This document shows positions 36,807 to 45,681 of a DNA stretch of 64,000 bases, piece by piece. The stretch is from the NCBI GenBank assembly GCA_030167125.1, contig CP126531.1, positions 248,001 through 312,000 of the forward strand. Reading direction: 5' to 3'. Origin of the DNA: Rhodanobacteraceae bacterium. GTDB taxonomy: Bacteria > Pseudomonadota > Gammaproteobacteria > Xanthomonadales > Rhodanobacteraceae. Position 1 is the stretch's first letter, and each line of letters opens with the position of its first letter. A program made the translations under genes and the position numbers. Below the pieces are notes generated by a model, which saw only the letters and a program-made list of their open reading frames with translations, did not search any database and was not told where the DNA came from.

Positions 36807-37088
36807 TCAATGGTAATCGACGATCGCCACGTCGAAGGCATCGCCGTTCTCGAAGCGAAAGCACACGCGCCACTGGTCGTTGATGCGAATGCTCCACTGA
36901 CCGGCGCGATCACCTTTCAGCACTTCGAGGTGGTTGGAAAGCGGCTCACGCAAATCCTCGGGACTTGTGGCGTCGTTCAGATTGCTCAATCGGGTGGCCG
37001 CACGCCGCAGAATGTTTTGCGGCAACCGGCGGGCTGTCCCCGTAAAGAACAACCGCTCCGTTTCCTTGTCGGCGAAGCTCCTTATCAT
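36807..37088 (-). CDS. higB: HigB-family RelE-like mRNA endonuclease toxin
   Basis: 93 residues. HigB pattern: IRSFADKETERLFFTG, then ILRRAATRLSNLNDATS and the C-terminal core QWSIRINDQWRVCFRF. It cuts mRNA on the ribosome. The start at 37088 fits family length. The pair lies antisense between mod and res of the restriction system. Confidence 0.9.
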   Translation of the reverse strand: MIRSFADKETERLFFTGTARRLPQNILRRAATRLSNLNDATSPEDLREPLSNHLEVLKGDRAGQWSIRINDQWRVCFRFENGDAFDVAIVDYH

Positions 37089-37097
37089 TGGTGCATC

Positions 37098-37114
37098 ATA
37101 AACAATTTGTTTAT
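37098..37114. promoter_or_regulatory. higBA operator (17-base perfect palindrome)
   Basis: ATAAACAATTTGTTTAT is a perfect odd palindrome. A minus-strand -10 (TATAAA, 37115-37110) overlaps its edge. It lies between the divergent starts of higB (37088) and res (37142), so HigA bound here could also affect res. Confidence 0.6.
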
Positions 37115-37141
37115 ACGCGGCAAGTCGACGAGGGCAGCTGC

Positions 37142-40090
37142 ATGACCATAACCGACAACCAGCTTGCGCTGGCGGCAGCACTGACGCAGCGCACGAAACA
37201 GTTGTGCCTCGGGCTGGAACATGGCGAGGCGGAAATCCTGGAACGGGTCACGCCGGTCACGGCGGAACTGCTGCGCTGGTGGTTCGCCGAGGATGCCTGC
37301 CAATCGCGCGCGTTCAACTTCCATGCGGGCCAGCGCCAGGCGATCCTCAACACGATCGTGGCGCACGAAGTGCTGGACAGCCTCGATCTCGCGGATCTGT
37401 ATCGCCGGGTGTGTCCCGACGCGTTGCTGTCAGGCGACCGGCTGGCGGAAATCGACCAGGGCAAGCACGCGCACCCGAAGTATTGCCTGAAGATGGCGAC
37501 CGGCACCGGCAAGACTTGGGTGCTGCAGGCGCTGCTGATCTGGCAGATGTTGAACAAGACTGCCGCGCTGGCGGAAGGGCGCGACGATCCGCGCTTCACG
37601 CGGCACTTCTTGATCGTCGCGCCAGGCCTGATCGTTTACGAACGCCTGCTCGATGCCTTTCTCGGCAAGGAAGGCATCGGCGGCTGGCGGTATTTCGAAA
37701 CTTCCGATGTTGCGACCTGTGCGGAATTGTTCGTGCCGCCTGCACATCGCGAACGGGTGGAGCAGTTCGTTCGCGGAAACGTCTGCACCAAACAGGAGAT
37801 CGGGCTCAAGGCCATCGGCGGCGGCATGATCGCCATCACCAACTGGCACCTGCTGGTCGATGCCGAGGAAGAGGAAGAAACGTTCGAGGAAGAAGACGAA
37901 TCGCTGGCGACGCCCGGCATGATCGCGGATGCGGCCACCGTCGCCTACGACGTGCTGCCGCTCACACCGGGTAAGGCAACAGGCAACAGCCTCGACGTGC
38001 TGGATCGCCGCTGGGCGCGCGGCAACATGCTGGCGTATCTCGCCGGCCTGCCGGAACTGATGGTGTTCAACGATGAGGCGCACCACATCCACGAACTGAA
38101 GCGCGAGGGCGAGGCCGACGAAGTCGAGTGGCAGAAGAGTCTCAACCGCATCGCGGCCGGCAAGGGCCGTCGCTTCGCGCAGGTGGATTTCTCGGCGACG
38201 CCCTACAACGACGTCGGCGGCGGGAAGAAAAAACGCAAGGTTTATTTCCCGCACATCGTGGTGGACTTCGACCTGAGAGACGCGATGCGCGCGGGGCTGG
38301 TGAAATCACTGGTGCTGGACAAGCGCAAGGAGATCGGTGCGCTGCCGCTGGAGTTCAAGGCCGAGCGCGACGAGAGCGGCAACCCGGGCCTGTCGGAAGG
38401 CCAGCGCGTGATGCTGCGCGCCGGCCTGCACAAATTGCGCAAGCTGGAAACCGATTTCGCAAGGCTCGATCCGGATCGCAAGCCGAAGATGCTGGTGGTG
38501 TGCGAGGACACCAGCGTTTCGCCGCTGGTGGCGGAATTCCTGCGTGATCAGGGACTGATGGACGAGGATGTCCTGACGGTCGACTCCGGCAAGAAGGCCG
38601 AACTGGGCGAAAAGGAATGGCTGCGCGTGCGGCAGCAACTGTTCGACGTGGATCGGCGTGCGCAGCCGCGCGTGATCGTCAGCGTCCTGATGCTGCGCGA
38701 GGGTTTCGACGTCAACAATATCTGCGTAATCGTGCCGCTGCGTTCGTCGAAGGCGCAAATCCTGCTGGAACAGACCATCGGCCGCGGCCTGCGCCTGATG
38801 TGGCGTGAGCCGGAGTACGCCGACAGCAAGCACGAGAACCGTGAGCGCATCAATCGCGGTGAGGAACCGGAAAGCCTGATCGACATCCTCTCGATCGTCG
38901 AGCATCCGGCGTTCCAGAGCTTCTACGACGAACAGCTCGGCAAGGATCTGGTTGGCGAAACGGGCGACGACGAAGGCAGCGGCATCGGCGACCTGGTCAC
39001 GGTGGAACTGCGGTCGGATTACGAAAAATACGATTTCGCGATCCCTTTCATCCTGCGCGAAGCCGAGGATACGCTGGAGCATCTGCCGATCGACGTCGCC
39101 GCGTTGCAACCGTTCTCCGCCATGACGCGCACGCAGCTCAGCGAACTGGTCGGCAAGGGCGATACCTTCACTTCGCACGACCTGCAGAGCAGCACGCTGT
39201 TCGGCGACTACCGCGTGGACGGCGCGGTGATGAACGTCGGCGGCTACAACGAATTGCTGTCGCGCCTGACGCGGCGGATCACGCAGGCGTTGAGCCAGCC
39301 GCTGACGACCGGCAGGAAGGTCGCGGAGCAGTGGGCCAAGCCGTACACGCAAGTCAGTTCCGCGGCGTTGGCGGCGGCCATCGACGATTACATTCGCGAA
39401 CGCCTGTTCCGCGAGGACTTCGAACCCTTCGAGGACGAGCAGTGGCGCCTGCTGATGCTGCAGCCGGTGGTGGAGCACATCGTCAAGGTGTTCGCGCTGG
39501 CGCTGGTCAAGGCCGAGGACCATGCGATCACCGGCGAAACCGAGGTGCGTCATCGCCGGCTTTCGGAAGTCGCGAAACTGATGATGCGCGAAAGCGCGTC
39601 CATGGACGTGACCAAATGCATCTACCCGCGCCTGCCGTATCCAAGCCGCAGTGGTGGCCTGGAGCGCGCCTTCATCGAATGGGCGCTGCGCGATACCGGT
39701 ATCACGGCGTTCTGCAAGATCAGCGAGAACCGCCACGACTTCGTACGGCTGCGCTACGTGAAGGACAACGGTCTGCCGGCGTTCTACTTCCCGGATTTCC
39801 TGGTGCGCACGGCGGACGCGATTTACCTGGCCGAAACCAAGGCGCAGGACCAGACCAGCCATCCGAACGTGTTGCGCAAGCGCAAGGCCGCCACGGCCTG
39901 GTGCGAGCGCATCAACGAATTGCCGCCGGAGCTGCGCGGTGGCTTTCTATGGCACTACGCCCTGGTCGGCGAGTCGGTCTTTCACGACTGGCGACGGAAA
40001 GGCGCGCGTCTTGGCGAGCTGTTGGCATTCTCAAAGGTGAGAGAAGCCCCGAGGCGACAGGCGCAGGGCGGATTGAACCTCGAAAACTGA
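37142..40090 (+). CDS. res: type III-like restriction enzyme subunit (Res), DEAD/DEAH helicase-nuclease
   Basis: 982 residues. Walker A MATGTGKT at 118-125, DEAH at 311-314, FSATP motif III, and helicase C-terminal motifs MLREGFDVNN and LLEQTIGRGLRL. A PD-(D/E)xK nuclease lies near the end: FPDFLVR with Asp885, then YLAETKA with Glu898 and Lys900. All key residues are intact, so the enzyme should be active with Mod. The start at 37142 has a GAGG ribosome site; the frame is open to 37088. It is separated from mod by a higBA module in reverse orientation. Confidence 0.87.
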   Translation: MTITDNQLALAAALTQRTKQLCLGLEHGEAEILERVTPVTAELLRWWFAEDACQSRAFNFHAGQRQAILNTIVAHEVLDSLDLADLYRRVCPDALLSGDRLAEIDQGKHAHPKYCLKMATGTGKTWVLQALLIWQMLNKTAALAEGRDDPRFTRHFLIVAPGLIVYERLLDAFLGKEGIGGWRYFETSDVATCAELFVPPAHRERVEQFVRGNVCTKQEIGLKAIGGGMIAITNWHLLVDAEEEEETFEEEDESLATPGMIADAATVAYDVLPLTPGKATGNSLDVLDRRWARGNMLAYLAGLPELMVFNDEAHHIHELKREGEADEVEWQKSLNRIAAGKGRRFAQVDFSATPYNDVGGGKKKRKVYFPHIVVDFDLRDAMRAGLVKSLVLDKRKEIGALPLEFKAERDESGNPGLSEGQRVMLRAGLHKLRKLETDFARLDPDRKPKMLVVCEDTSVSPLVAEFLRDQGLMDEDVLTVDSGKKAELGEKEWLRVRQQLFDVDRRAQPRVIVSVLMLREGFDVNNICVIVPLRSSKAQILLEQTIGRGLRLMWREPEYADSKHENRERINRGEEPESLIDILSIVEHPAFQSFYDEQLGKDLVGETGDDEGSGIGDLVTVELRSDYEKYDFAIPFILREAEDTLEHLPIDVAALQPFSAMTRTQLSELVGKGDTFTSHDLQSSTLFGDYRVDGAVMNVGGYNELLSRLTRRITQALSQPLTTGRKVAEQWAKPYTQVSSAALAAAIDDYIRERLFREDFEPFEDEQWRLLMLQPVVEHIVKVFALALVKAEDHAITGETEVRHRRLSEVAKLMMRESASMDVTKCIYPRLPYPSRSGGLERAFIEWALRDTGITAFCKISENRHDFVRLRYVKDNGLPAFYFPDFLVRTADAIYLAETKAQDQTSHPNVLRKRKAATAWCERINELPPELRGGFLWHYALVGESVFHDWRRKGARLGELLAFSKVREAPRRQAQGGLNLEN

Positions 40091-40251
40091 GGCTTGCCTG
40101 ACTCGAATGTTCATCGGGGCTGAACGGCAGCATGAGATTGCCTTGACGCCATCGCGCGGGCCGCGTGAAGTGGAAGGGCCACGGAGTGTGGCGCGCCTTG
40201 TCGCTGCGCGTTGCGCGCGCGACTCGGACTTTCCTCAAGCAAGGAGGTTCC

Positions 40252-40653
40252 ATGAAACGCCTGCATTCGTTTTCCCGTCTCGCCGCAGCTTTTGCACTGG
40301 CCTGCGCCGCTCCGATCGCATTGGCGCAGACGGCGCCGCCGCCGCAGAACCAGCCGGGCGTCACGCACGCGCCGCCTTTCCGGACCACGCCACAGGCCCA
40401 GACCCAGCAACAGTTACCCGCGCGCATTCCCAAGGCCAGCGCGTCCAGCAACGTGAAGGGCCAGCACGACATGGCGGGCACGGTGCAGTCGGTCGATCCG
40501 AACGGCATGGTCCAGGTCCAGACCGGCCTCGGCAACCTGACGGTGCATTTCCCCAACGCCGCCCAGAACCTGAAGAAGGGCGACAAGATCATCCTGCACC
40601 TGAGTTACTCGATGGACACCTCGGGCGCGACCGGACCAGCAGCTTCCAAGTAG
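40252..40653 (+). CDS. secreted hypothetical protein upstream of the type II secretion operon
   Basis: 133 residues. Signal peptide (LAAAFALACAAPIALAQ), a Pro/Gln-rich linker, then a small beta-rich domain (MAGTVQSVDPNGMVQVQTGLG, KKGDKIILHLSYSMD) that looks like an OB/DUF5666-type fold. A strong AAGGAGG ribosome site fixes the start. I do not recognise a function. Confidence 0.7.
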   Translation: MKRLHSFSRLAAAFALACAAPIALAQTAPPPQNQPGVTHAPPFRTTPQAQTQQQLPARIPKASASSNVKGQHDMAGTVQSVDPNGMVQVQTGLGNLTVHFPNAAQNLKKGDKIILHLSYSMDTSGATGPAASK

Positions 40654-40824
40654 GCAGAAATGCATCGAACCGTCGATCCCGCCCGATCGGCGGTTCCGTT
40701 CCGGGCGGCCGCCAAGGTTATGCCGTGCTGAACGTTGTCCGCGTGGGGGCGGCGAATGCTCGCTTTGGTCATGCGGGTGTGCTACCAATGGCGGCCTGAA
40801 AAGTGGCCCACGCGAGAGCTGGCA

Positions 40825-42564
40825 ATGTCGGCAGCATTGCAGCACAACAATGAGTCCAACCGGATCGCCGACGACGACGTGGAGGCGCGTGTCTGCGCGC
40901 TGCTGGTCGAGCGCGGGCGCTTGAAGGAAGAAGACCTCGCGCGCGCCGAACGCCTGCTCATCGAAGCGCCGGAAACGCGCCTGACCGCGCTGCTGGCGCG
41001 GCTCGGCCTGGTGTCCGAACGCGACCTCGCCGAAGCCTGGGCCGAGACCCTGCGCTTGCCATTGCTGTCGGCCAAGGATGCGCCGGACACGCCGCCCGAA
41101 ACCACGTTCGGCGTGCGTTTCATGAAGCAATACCACGCGGTGCCGGTGGCGGAATCGGACGCAGGATTGCAACTGGCCACGGCCGATCCGGGCGATGCTT
41201 ACGTATCGCACGCGGTGCAGCTGGCCTGCGGACGCCCGGTGTCGCTCATCGTCGCGGCGCGTTCCGAAATCGACGACTTGATCGAGCGCTGGTTCGGCGC
41301 GGGACGCAGCGCGCTCGGCACCATCGTGGAAGGCCTCGAGGGCGAAGGCGGCGGGCATTCGGGCGACGACGACATCGAACACCTGCGCGATCTTGCGTCC
41401 GAAGCGCCGGTGATCCGCCTCGTCAACCTGCTGATCCAGCGCGCGGTGGAAGCGCGCGCGTCGGACATCCACATCGAACCGTTCGAAAACCGTTTGAAGG
41501 TGCGCTACCGCATCGACGGCGTACTGCACGAAGTCGAGGCGCCGCCGGCGTCGTCCACCGCGGCGGTGATTTCGCGCATCAAGATCATGGCGCGCATGAA
41601 CATCGCCGAGCGCCGCCTGCCGCAGGACGGCCGCATCATGTTGCGCGTGCAGGGCAAGGAACTGGACCTGCGCGTATCGTGCATCCCGACCAGCTTCGGC
41701 GAATCGGTGGTGATGCGCATCCTCGACCGCGGCAGCGTGGTGCTGGATTTCGATTCGCTGGGTTTCGACGAATCCACGTTGCCCGCGTTCCTGCGCGTGC
41801 TGGAACAGCCGCACGGGATCCTGCTCGTCACTGGCCCGACCGGTTCGGGCAAGACCACCACGCTTTACACCGCGCTGTCGAAGATCAACACGCCCGACCG
41901 CAAGATCATCACCGTCGAGGACCCGGTCGAATACCAGATCGAAGGCATCAACCAGATGCAGGTGAAGCCGCAAATCGGGCTGGATTTCGCGGGCGCGCTG
42001 CGTTCGATCGTGCGCCAGGACCCCGACGTCATCATGATCGGCGAAATGCGCGACCTGGAAACCTGCAAGATCGCGATCCAGTCGGCGCTCACCGGGCATC
42101 TCGTGTTGTCGACGTTGCATACCAACTCCGCCGCGGGCGGCCTGACGCGCCTGCTGGACATGGGCGTAGAGGATTACCTGATCGCGTCCACCGTCAACGC
42201 GATCCTTGCGCAACGTTTGGTGCGCCGGCTCGATCCGTCGAGCGCGGAAGCCTACGAGCCGCTGCCGGAACTGGTTGCGGAACTCGGGCTGGACAAACTC
42301 ACTTCGCATCGCCCGATCCGTTTGTACCGCCCGAAACCTTCCGCGGAAAACCCCAGCGGTTTCCGTGGACGGCTCGCGATCATCGAACAATTGACGATGA
42401 ACGACGCGCTGCGTCGCTTGCTGATGCAGCATGCCGATGCCTCCGACATCGAACGCGCGGCGCGCCAGAGCGGCATGCGCACGATGTACGAGGATGGGTT
42501 GCGCAAGGCGTTGGCGGGGCTCACGACGGTTGAAGAGGTGTTGCGTGTTACGCAAGAAGATTGA
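40825..42564 (+). CDS. gspE: type II secretion ATPase GspE (XpsE-like)
   Basis: 579 residues. N-terminal GspE_N domains, then Walker A GPTGSGKTTTLYTA, the Asp box HIEPFENRLKVRYRIDG, a Walker B region with RQDPDVIMIGEMRD and the His box GHLVLSTLHTNSA. It drives pseudopilus assembly from the cytoplasmic face. The C-terminal part lacks the two CxxC pairs that bind zinc in PulE/EpsE-type proteins. The ATG at 40825 has a GAGAG site. First gene of an eleven-gene operon. Confidence 0.93.
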   Translation: MSAALQHNNESNRIADDDVEARVCALLVERGRLKEEDLARAERLLIEAPETRLTALLARLGLVSERDLAEAWAETLRLPLLSAKDAPDTPPETTFGVRFMKQYHAVPVAESDAGLQLATADPGDAYVSHAVQLACGRPVSLIVAARSEIDDLIERWFGAGRSALGTIVEGLEGEGGGHSGDDDIEHLRDLASEAPVIRLVNLLIQRAVEARASDIHIEPFENRLKVRYRIDGVLHEVEAPPASSTAAVISRIKIMARMNIAERRLPQDGRIMLRVQGKELDLRVSCIPTSFGESVVMRILDRGSVVLDFDSLGFDESTLPAFLRVLEQPHGILLVTGPTGSGKTTTLYTALSKINTPDRKIITVEDPVEYQIEGINQMQVKPQIGLDFAGALRSIVRQDPDVIMIGEMRDLETCKIAIQSALTGHLVLSTLHTNSAAGGLTRLLDMGVEDYLIASTVNAILAQRLVRRLDPSSAEAYEPLPELVAELGLDKLTSHRPIRLYRPKPSAENPSGFRGRLAIIEQLTMNDALRRLLMQHADASDIERAARQSGMRTMYEDGLRKALAGLTTVEEVLRVTQED

Positions 42565-42569
42565 ATGCG

Positions 42570-42655
42570 GGGACCAGGGACCAGGGACCAGGGACCGGAA
42601 GCAGACGGCTCCCGTGCATTTTGCCGGTCCCCGGTCCCTTGTCCCTGGTCCCCGT
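42570..42655. repeat. GGGACC-repeat hairpin between gspE and gspF
   Basis: Left arm: tandem GGGACCA units. Right arm: the complementary CCGGTCCCCGGTCCC and TGTCCCTGGTCCCC. It could form a long stem in the operon mRNA, six bases before the gspF start. The same unit recurs at 44420-44568 and 62129-62170. Confidence 0.75.
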
Positions 42656-42661
42656 TGACGT

Positions 42662-43870
42662 ATGCCTGCATTTCGCTACAAAGCCGTCACGCCCAGCGGC
42701 GAGACCGTGGAAGGGCGGATGGACGCGTCGTCCGCCGATGACGTGATCGCGCGCCTGCAGGAACAGGGCAACGTGCCGCTGGAAGCGAGCGACGCCACGG
42801 GTGGCGGGTCGCTGTTCGGCGGGCTGCGCAAGAAAACCTTGTCCGGCGCGGCGCTGGTCGAGTTCACCGAACAACTCGGGATTCTTTTGCACGCGGGCCT
42901 GCCACTGGACCGCGCGTTGCAGATGCTGCTGGAATTGCCGGAAGGCGAGCGCGCCCGCCATGTGGTCGAACGCATCCGCGATCGGGTGCGCGGCGGTTCA
43001 TCGCTGTCGCGCGCGATGGAAGAAGAGCACGGCGTCTTCAGCAAACTCTATTTGAGCATGGTGCGCGCGGGCGAAGCGGGCGGCGCGCTGGACGCCACGC
43101 TGGCGCGCCTGGCCGATTACCTGGCCCGCGCGCGCAAGTTGCGCGAGAACGTGATCGGCGCGCTGGTGTATCCCGCGTTCCTGCTGTTCGGTGTGCTGGG
43201 CTCGCTGGTCCTGCTGCTGGCGTTCGTGCTGCCGCAGTTCGTGCCGATCTTCCACGACATGAACGTGCAGATTCCGCTGATCACGCGCGTGCTGATGGCG
43301 TTCGGCAGTTTCCTGCACGACTGGGGCCTGCTGGTGCTGGCCGCGCTGGTGATCGGCGGCCTGTACGCGGGCGCGCGGATGCGCGATCCCGCGTCGAGGC
43401 GTGCGTTCGATGCGCGGCTGCTGCGCGTCAAGGTGTTCGGGCCGTTGCTTTTGAAAGTGGACACGGCGCGGCTGCTGCGCACGCTCGGCTCGATGCTGAA
43501 GAACGGCGTATCGTTGCTGGCCGCGCTGGGCATCGCGCGCCAAGTTGTGTCGAACCGCGAATTGTCGGCGCAACTCGAACCCGCAATCGAAGCCGTCAAG
43601 GGCGGCGATTCGCTGTCGCACGCGCTGGCCGCGCACACCGGATTTCCCAAACTCGCGATCCAGATCACCACCGTCGGCGAGGAATCGGGCACGCTCGACG
43701 ACATGCTGCTGCGCGCCGCCGACACCTACGACGGCGAAGTGAAATCGGCGATCGACAAGATGCTGTCGGCGCTGGTTCCGATCCTGACCATCGTGATGGC
43801 GCTCTTGGTCGCTGGCATCATGATGTCCATCCTGCTGCCGCTTTTGAGCTTGTCCGGCAGCATCCAGTGA
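42662..43870 (+). CDS. gspF: type II secretion inner-membrane protein GspF
   Basis: 402 residues with two GspF domains (FTEQLGILLHAGLPLDRAL and LLRTLGSMLKNGVSLLAAL) and three membrane helices. It is the platform protein that connects GspE to the pseudopilus. Normal length. Confidence 0.95.
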   Translation: MPAFRYKAVTPSGETVEGRMDASSADDVIARLQEQGNVPLEASDATGGGSLFGGLRKKTLSGAALVEFTEQLGILLHAGLPLDRALQMLLELPEGERARHVVERIRDRVRGGSSLSRAMEEEHGVFSKLYLSMVRAGEAGGALDATLARLADYLARARKLRENVIGALVYPAFLLFGVLGSLVLLLAFVLPQFVPIFHDMNVQIPLITRVLMAFGSFLHDWGLLVLAALVIGGLYAGARMRDPASRRAFDARLLRVKVFGPLLLKVDTARLLRTLGSMLKNGVSLLAALGIARQVVSNRELSAQLEPAIEAVKGGDSLSHALAAHTGFPKLAIQITTVGEESGTLDDMLLRAADTYDGEVKSAIDKMLSALVPILTIVMALLVAGIMMSILLPLLSLSGSIQ

Positions 43871-43884
43871 TTACGGAGTGTGCG

Positions 43885-44418
43885 ATGTTTCTGAAAGCTT
43901 TTGGCCAGAACGAAGTCAGGGTCGAGGGGCGAGTAGCGAGGGTTCTTCGATGCGGCGCTTCCGCGAACCGACAGGCTGCGCGGCAAGGCCTGGTTTTGTC
44001 GCCCTCGCCACGCGCCCCTCGCCGCTCGAAGGGCTTCACGCTCCTGGAAATGCTCGCCGTGATCGTGCTGCTCGGCATCGTCGGCGTGATCGTGGCGCGT
44101 TCGGTTTCCGGCCGGGTGGACACCGGCAAGTGGGACGCGGGCAAGATCGGCGTCACCAAGCTCGACCAGGACGTGCAGGCCTACGCCCTGGACAACGGCT
44201 CGCCGCCGAAGTCGCTGGACGACCTGATCACCAAGCCGCTGAATGCGCCGTCGTGGAACGGCCCGTACGCCAAGCCCGCCGACCTCAACGATCCGTTTGG
44301 CCATCCATACGGCTATCTCTATCCCGGCAAGCACGGCCAGTACGACATCATCTTCTTCGGCCGCGACGGCAAGCCCGGGGGCGAGGGCATCGATCGTGAT
44401 TACGGCAACTGGCAATAA
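43885..44418 (+). CDS. gspG: major pseudopilin GspG with an over-long leader
   Basis: The mature part is standard: prepilin cleavage site KG/FTLLEMLAVIVLLGIVG and the calcium-binding C-terminus FFGRDGKPGGEGIDRDYGNW. From the ATG at 43885 (GGAG site) the leader is about 50 residues instead of the usual 6-25, because a palindromic element (43923-44021) is part of it. A TTG at 43996 with AAGG upstream would give a 13-residue leader and may be the true start. Confidence 0.88.
   Translation: MFLKAFGQNEVRVEGRVARVLRCGASANRQAARQGLVLSPSPRAPRRSKGFTLLEMLAVIVLLGIVGVIVARSVSGRVDTGKWDAGKIGVTKLDQDVQAYALDNGSPPKSLDDLITKPLNAPSWNGPYAKPADLNDPFGHPYGYLYPGKHGQYDIIFFGRDGKPGGEGIDRDYGNWQ
43923..44021. repeat. inverted repeat element in the gspG leader
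   Basis: Arms CGAGGGGCGAGTAGCGAGGG (43923-43942) and its partner at 44002-44021 match at 17 of 20 positions. It ends some 15 bases before the codon of the prepilin cleavage glycine. Confidence 0.7.
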
Positions 44419-44419
44419 G

Positions 44420-44568
44420 GCAGGGACCAGGGACCAGGGACGGGGGACCGGTAAAAGCGCATGTACGCCGTCCGTCGCACATCGCACAAGGGTTCGCCTT
44501 GTGCCGCATTGGAAGAGTGATTCGCCAAGTTGTGCAGGTATCCGGTCCCCGGTCCCCGGTCCCCGGTT
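44420..44568. repeat. GGGACC-repeat element at the gspG/gspH junction
   Basis: Left arm GGGACCAGGGACCAGGGAC at about 44422-44440; right arm CCGGTCCCCGGTCCCCGG at about 44539-44566. It starts one base after the gspG stop and ends just before the GspH cleavage site, so its right arm is translated. Confidence 0.72.
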
Positions 44569-45004
44569 CCGCGGTTTCACCCTCATCGAAATGCTGGCGG
44601 TGATCGTGCTGATCGCGATCGCCGCCACCGTGACCGCGGTGTCGCTGCACGGGCGCAGCCGCGGCGAATTGCAGGCGGCCGCGCAACGCGTGGCTGCCGG
44701 GTTGCGCGACACCCGCACGCGCGCAATGGCGAGCGGCAAGCCGCAGTGGTTCAGCGTCGACGTGCGCGCGCACACCTATACGATCCCGGGCCGTGATCCG
44801 CATGGCTTGCCCGCGGCCGCAAGCGTGCACGTCGAATCGGCTGCCGAAGCCGGCGAGCAGCGCGGCCTCGCGCGCATCGGCTATTTTCCCGACGGCAGTT
44901 CCAGCGGCGGCAACATCACCCTGAGCGAAGCTGCGCTCCGTGTGCGCGTGGACGTGGACTGGCTGACCGGCGCGGTGACCGTCAGTAGCGGGGCGCCGCA
45001 ATGA
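44501..45004 (+). CDS. gspH: minor pseudopilin GspH
   Basis: Mature part: RG/FTLIEMLAVIVLIAIAATV helix and a GspH beta domain. The start is uncertain: the native leader has been replaced by repeat sequence. A GTG at 44501 would give about 25 leader residues (VPHWKSDSPSCAG then IRSPVPGPRFRG). The open frame extends upstream to 44243 without protein-like sequence. Its stop overlaps the gspI start (ATGA). Confidence 0.82.
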   Translation: MPHWKSDSPSCAGIRSPVPGPRFRGFTLIEMLAVIVLIAIAATVTAVSLHGRSRGELQAAAQRVAAGLRDTRTRAMASGKPQWFSVDVRAHTYTIPGRDPHGLPAAASVHVESAAEAGEQRGLARIGYFPDGSSSGGNITLSEAALRVRVDVDWLTGAVTVSSGAPQ

Positions 45005-45681
45005 GCATGGCTAAAGCTGATGCGCGGCGACATTCGGAAATGCCGGCGCTCGGAGGGGAAGGCATCCGGGAGGTTTTCACCCCCTTCCTTGGGAAGGGGG
45101 TCGCGCCGCAGGCGCGGGGGGATGCCCGAGTAGCGAGAAGCCATCCCCCTCGGTCCCCCTTCCTGCGGAAGGGGGAAGGGAAGTCGGAGGCGCCGATTGC
45201 ATGCGACGGAAGGTCGGGCACACCGGCACTTTCGAATCCCGCACTGCGCGCACGCGGCTTCACCCTGATCGAAGTGCTGGCCGCGATCGCGCTGCTGGCG
45301 ATCGCGTTCGCGATCGGCCTGGGTACGCTTGGCAAATCCGCACAGAATGCCGCGCGCGCCACCGCGCTCAACACAGCGGTCGAGCACGCGCAAAGCCTGT
45401 TCGCGGAACAGGGCCTGCTCGCGCCACTCAAGAACGAAAACACCGAAGGAACCTTCGACGACGGCATGCGCTGGACGCTGAAGGTGCACATGCTGCCGAG
45501 GCCCGCGCAGCAAGGCGCGGGAACGGCCGTTTCGCTGCAGCAGGGCGGCGTGATGATGGCGCAGGCGGCCGGCATCGACCTGTACCAGCTCGACGCGACG
45601 GTGCAATACGGCGCGGGCCGCGTGTTGCGGTTGTCCACCCAGCGCGCGCAGGCCGCGCCGCAGCGGGACACGGACGAATGA
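45001..45681 (+). CDS. gspI: minor pseudopilin GspI with an 86-residue leader
   Basis: Mature part: RARG/FTLIEVLAAIALLAIAFAIGLG, then the GspI core (ATALNTAVEHAQSLFAEQG). From the ATG at 45001, which overlaps the gspH stop, about 86 residues precede the cleavage site. Residues about 27-60 are encoded by a composite palindromic repeat (45079-45180). No in-frame ATG or GTG lies closer to the cleavage site, so the long leader is probably made and removed. Confidence 0.88.
   Translation: MSMAKADARRHSEMPALGGEGIREVFTPFLGKGVAPQARGDARVARSHPPRSPFLRKGEGKSEAPIACDGRSGTPALSNPALRARGFTLIEVLAAIALLAIAFAIGLGTLGKSAQNAARATALNTAVEHAQSLFAEQGLLAPLKNENTEGTFDDGMRWTLKVHMLPRPAQQGAGTAVSLQQGGVMMAQAAGIDLYQLDATVQYGAGRVLRLSTQRAQAAPQRDTDE
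45079..45180. repeat. composite palindromic repeat in the gspI leader
   Basis: Hairpin CCCCCTTCCTTGGGAAGGGG, spacer CGCCGCAGGCGCGGGGGG, then CCATCCCCCTCGGTCCCCC and hairpin CCCCCTTCCTGCGGAAGGGG. It is the same unit found between genes elsewhere in the window, here inside a coding frame. Confidence 0.8.

Noticed and set aside
42570..42655. GGGACC tandem units as a CRISPR or iteron origin
   Set aside because: Units are 7-8 bases, contiguous and arranged as a hairpin; no replication gene is near.
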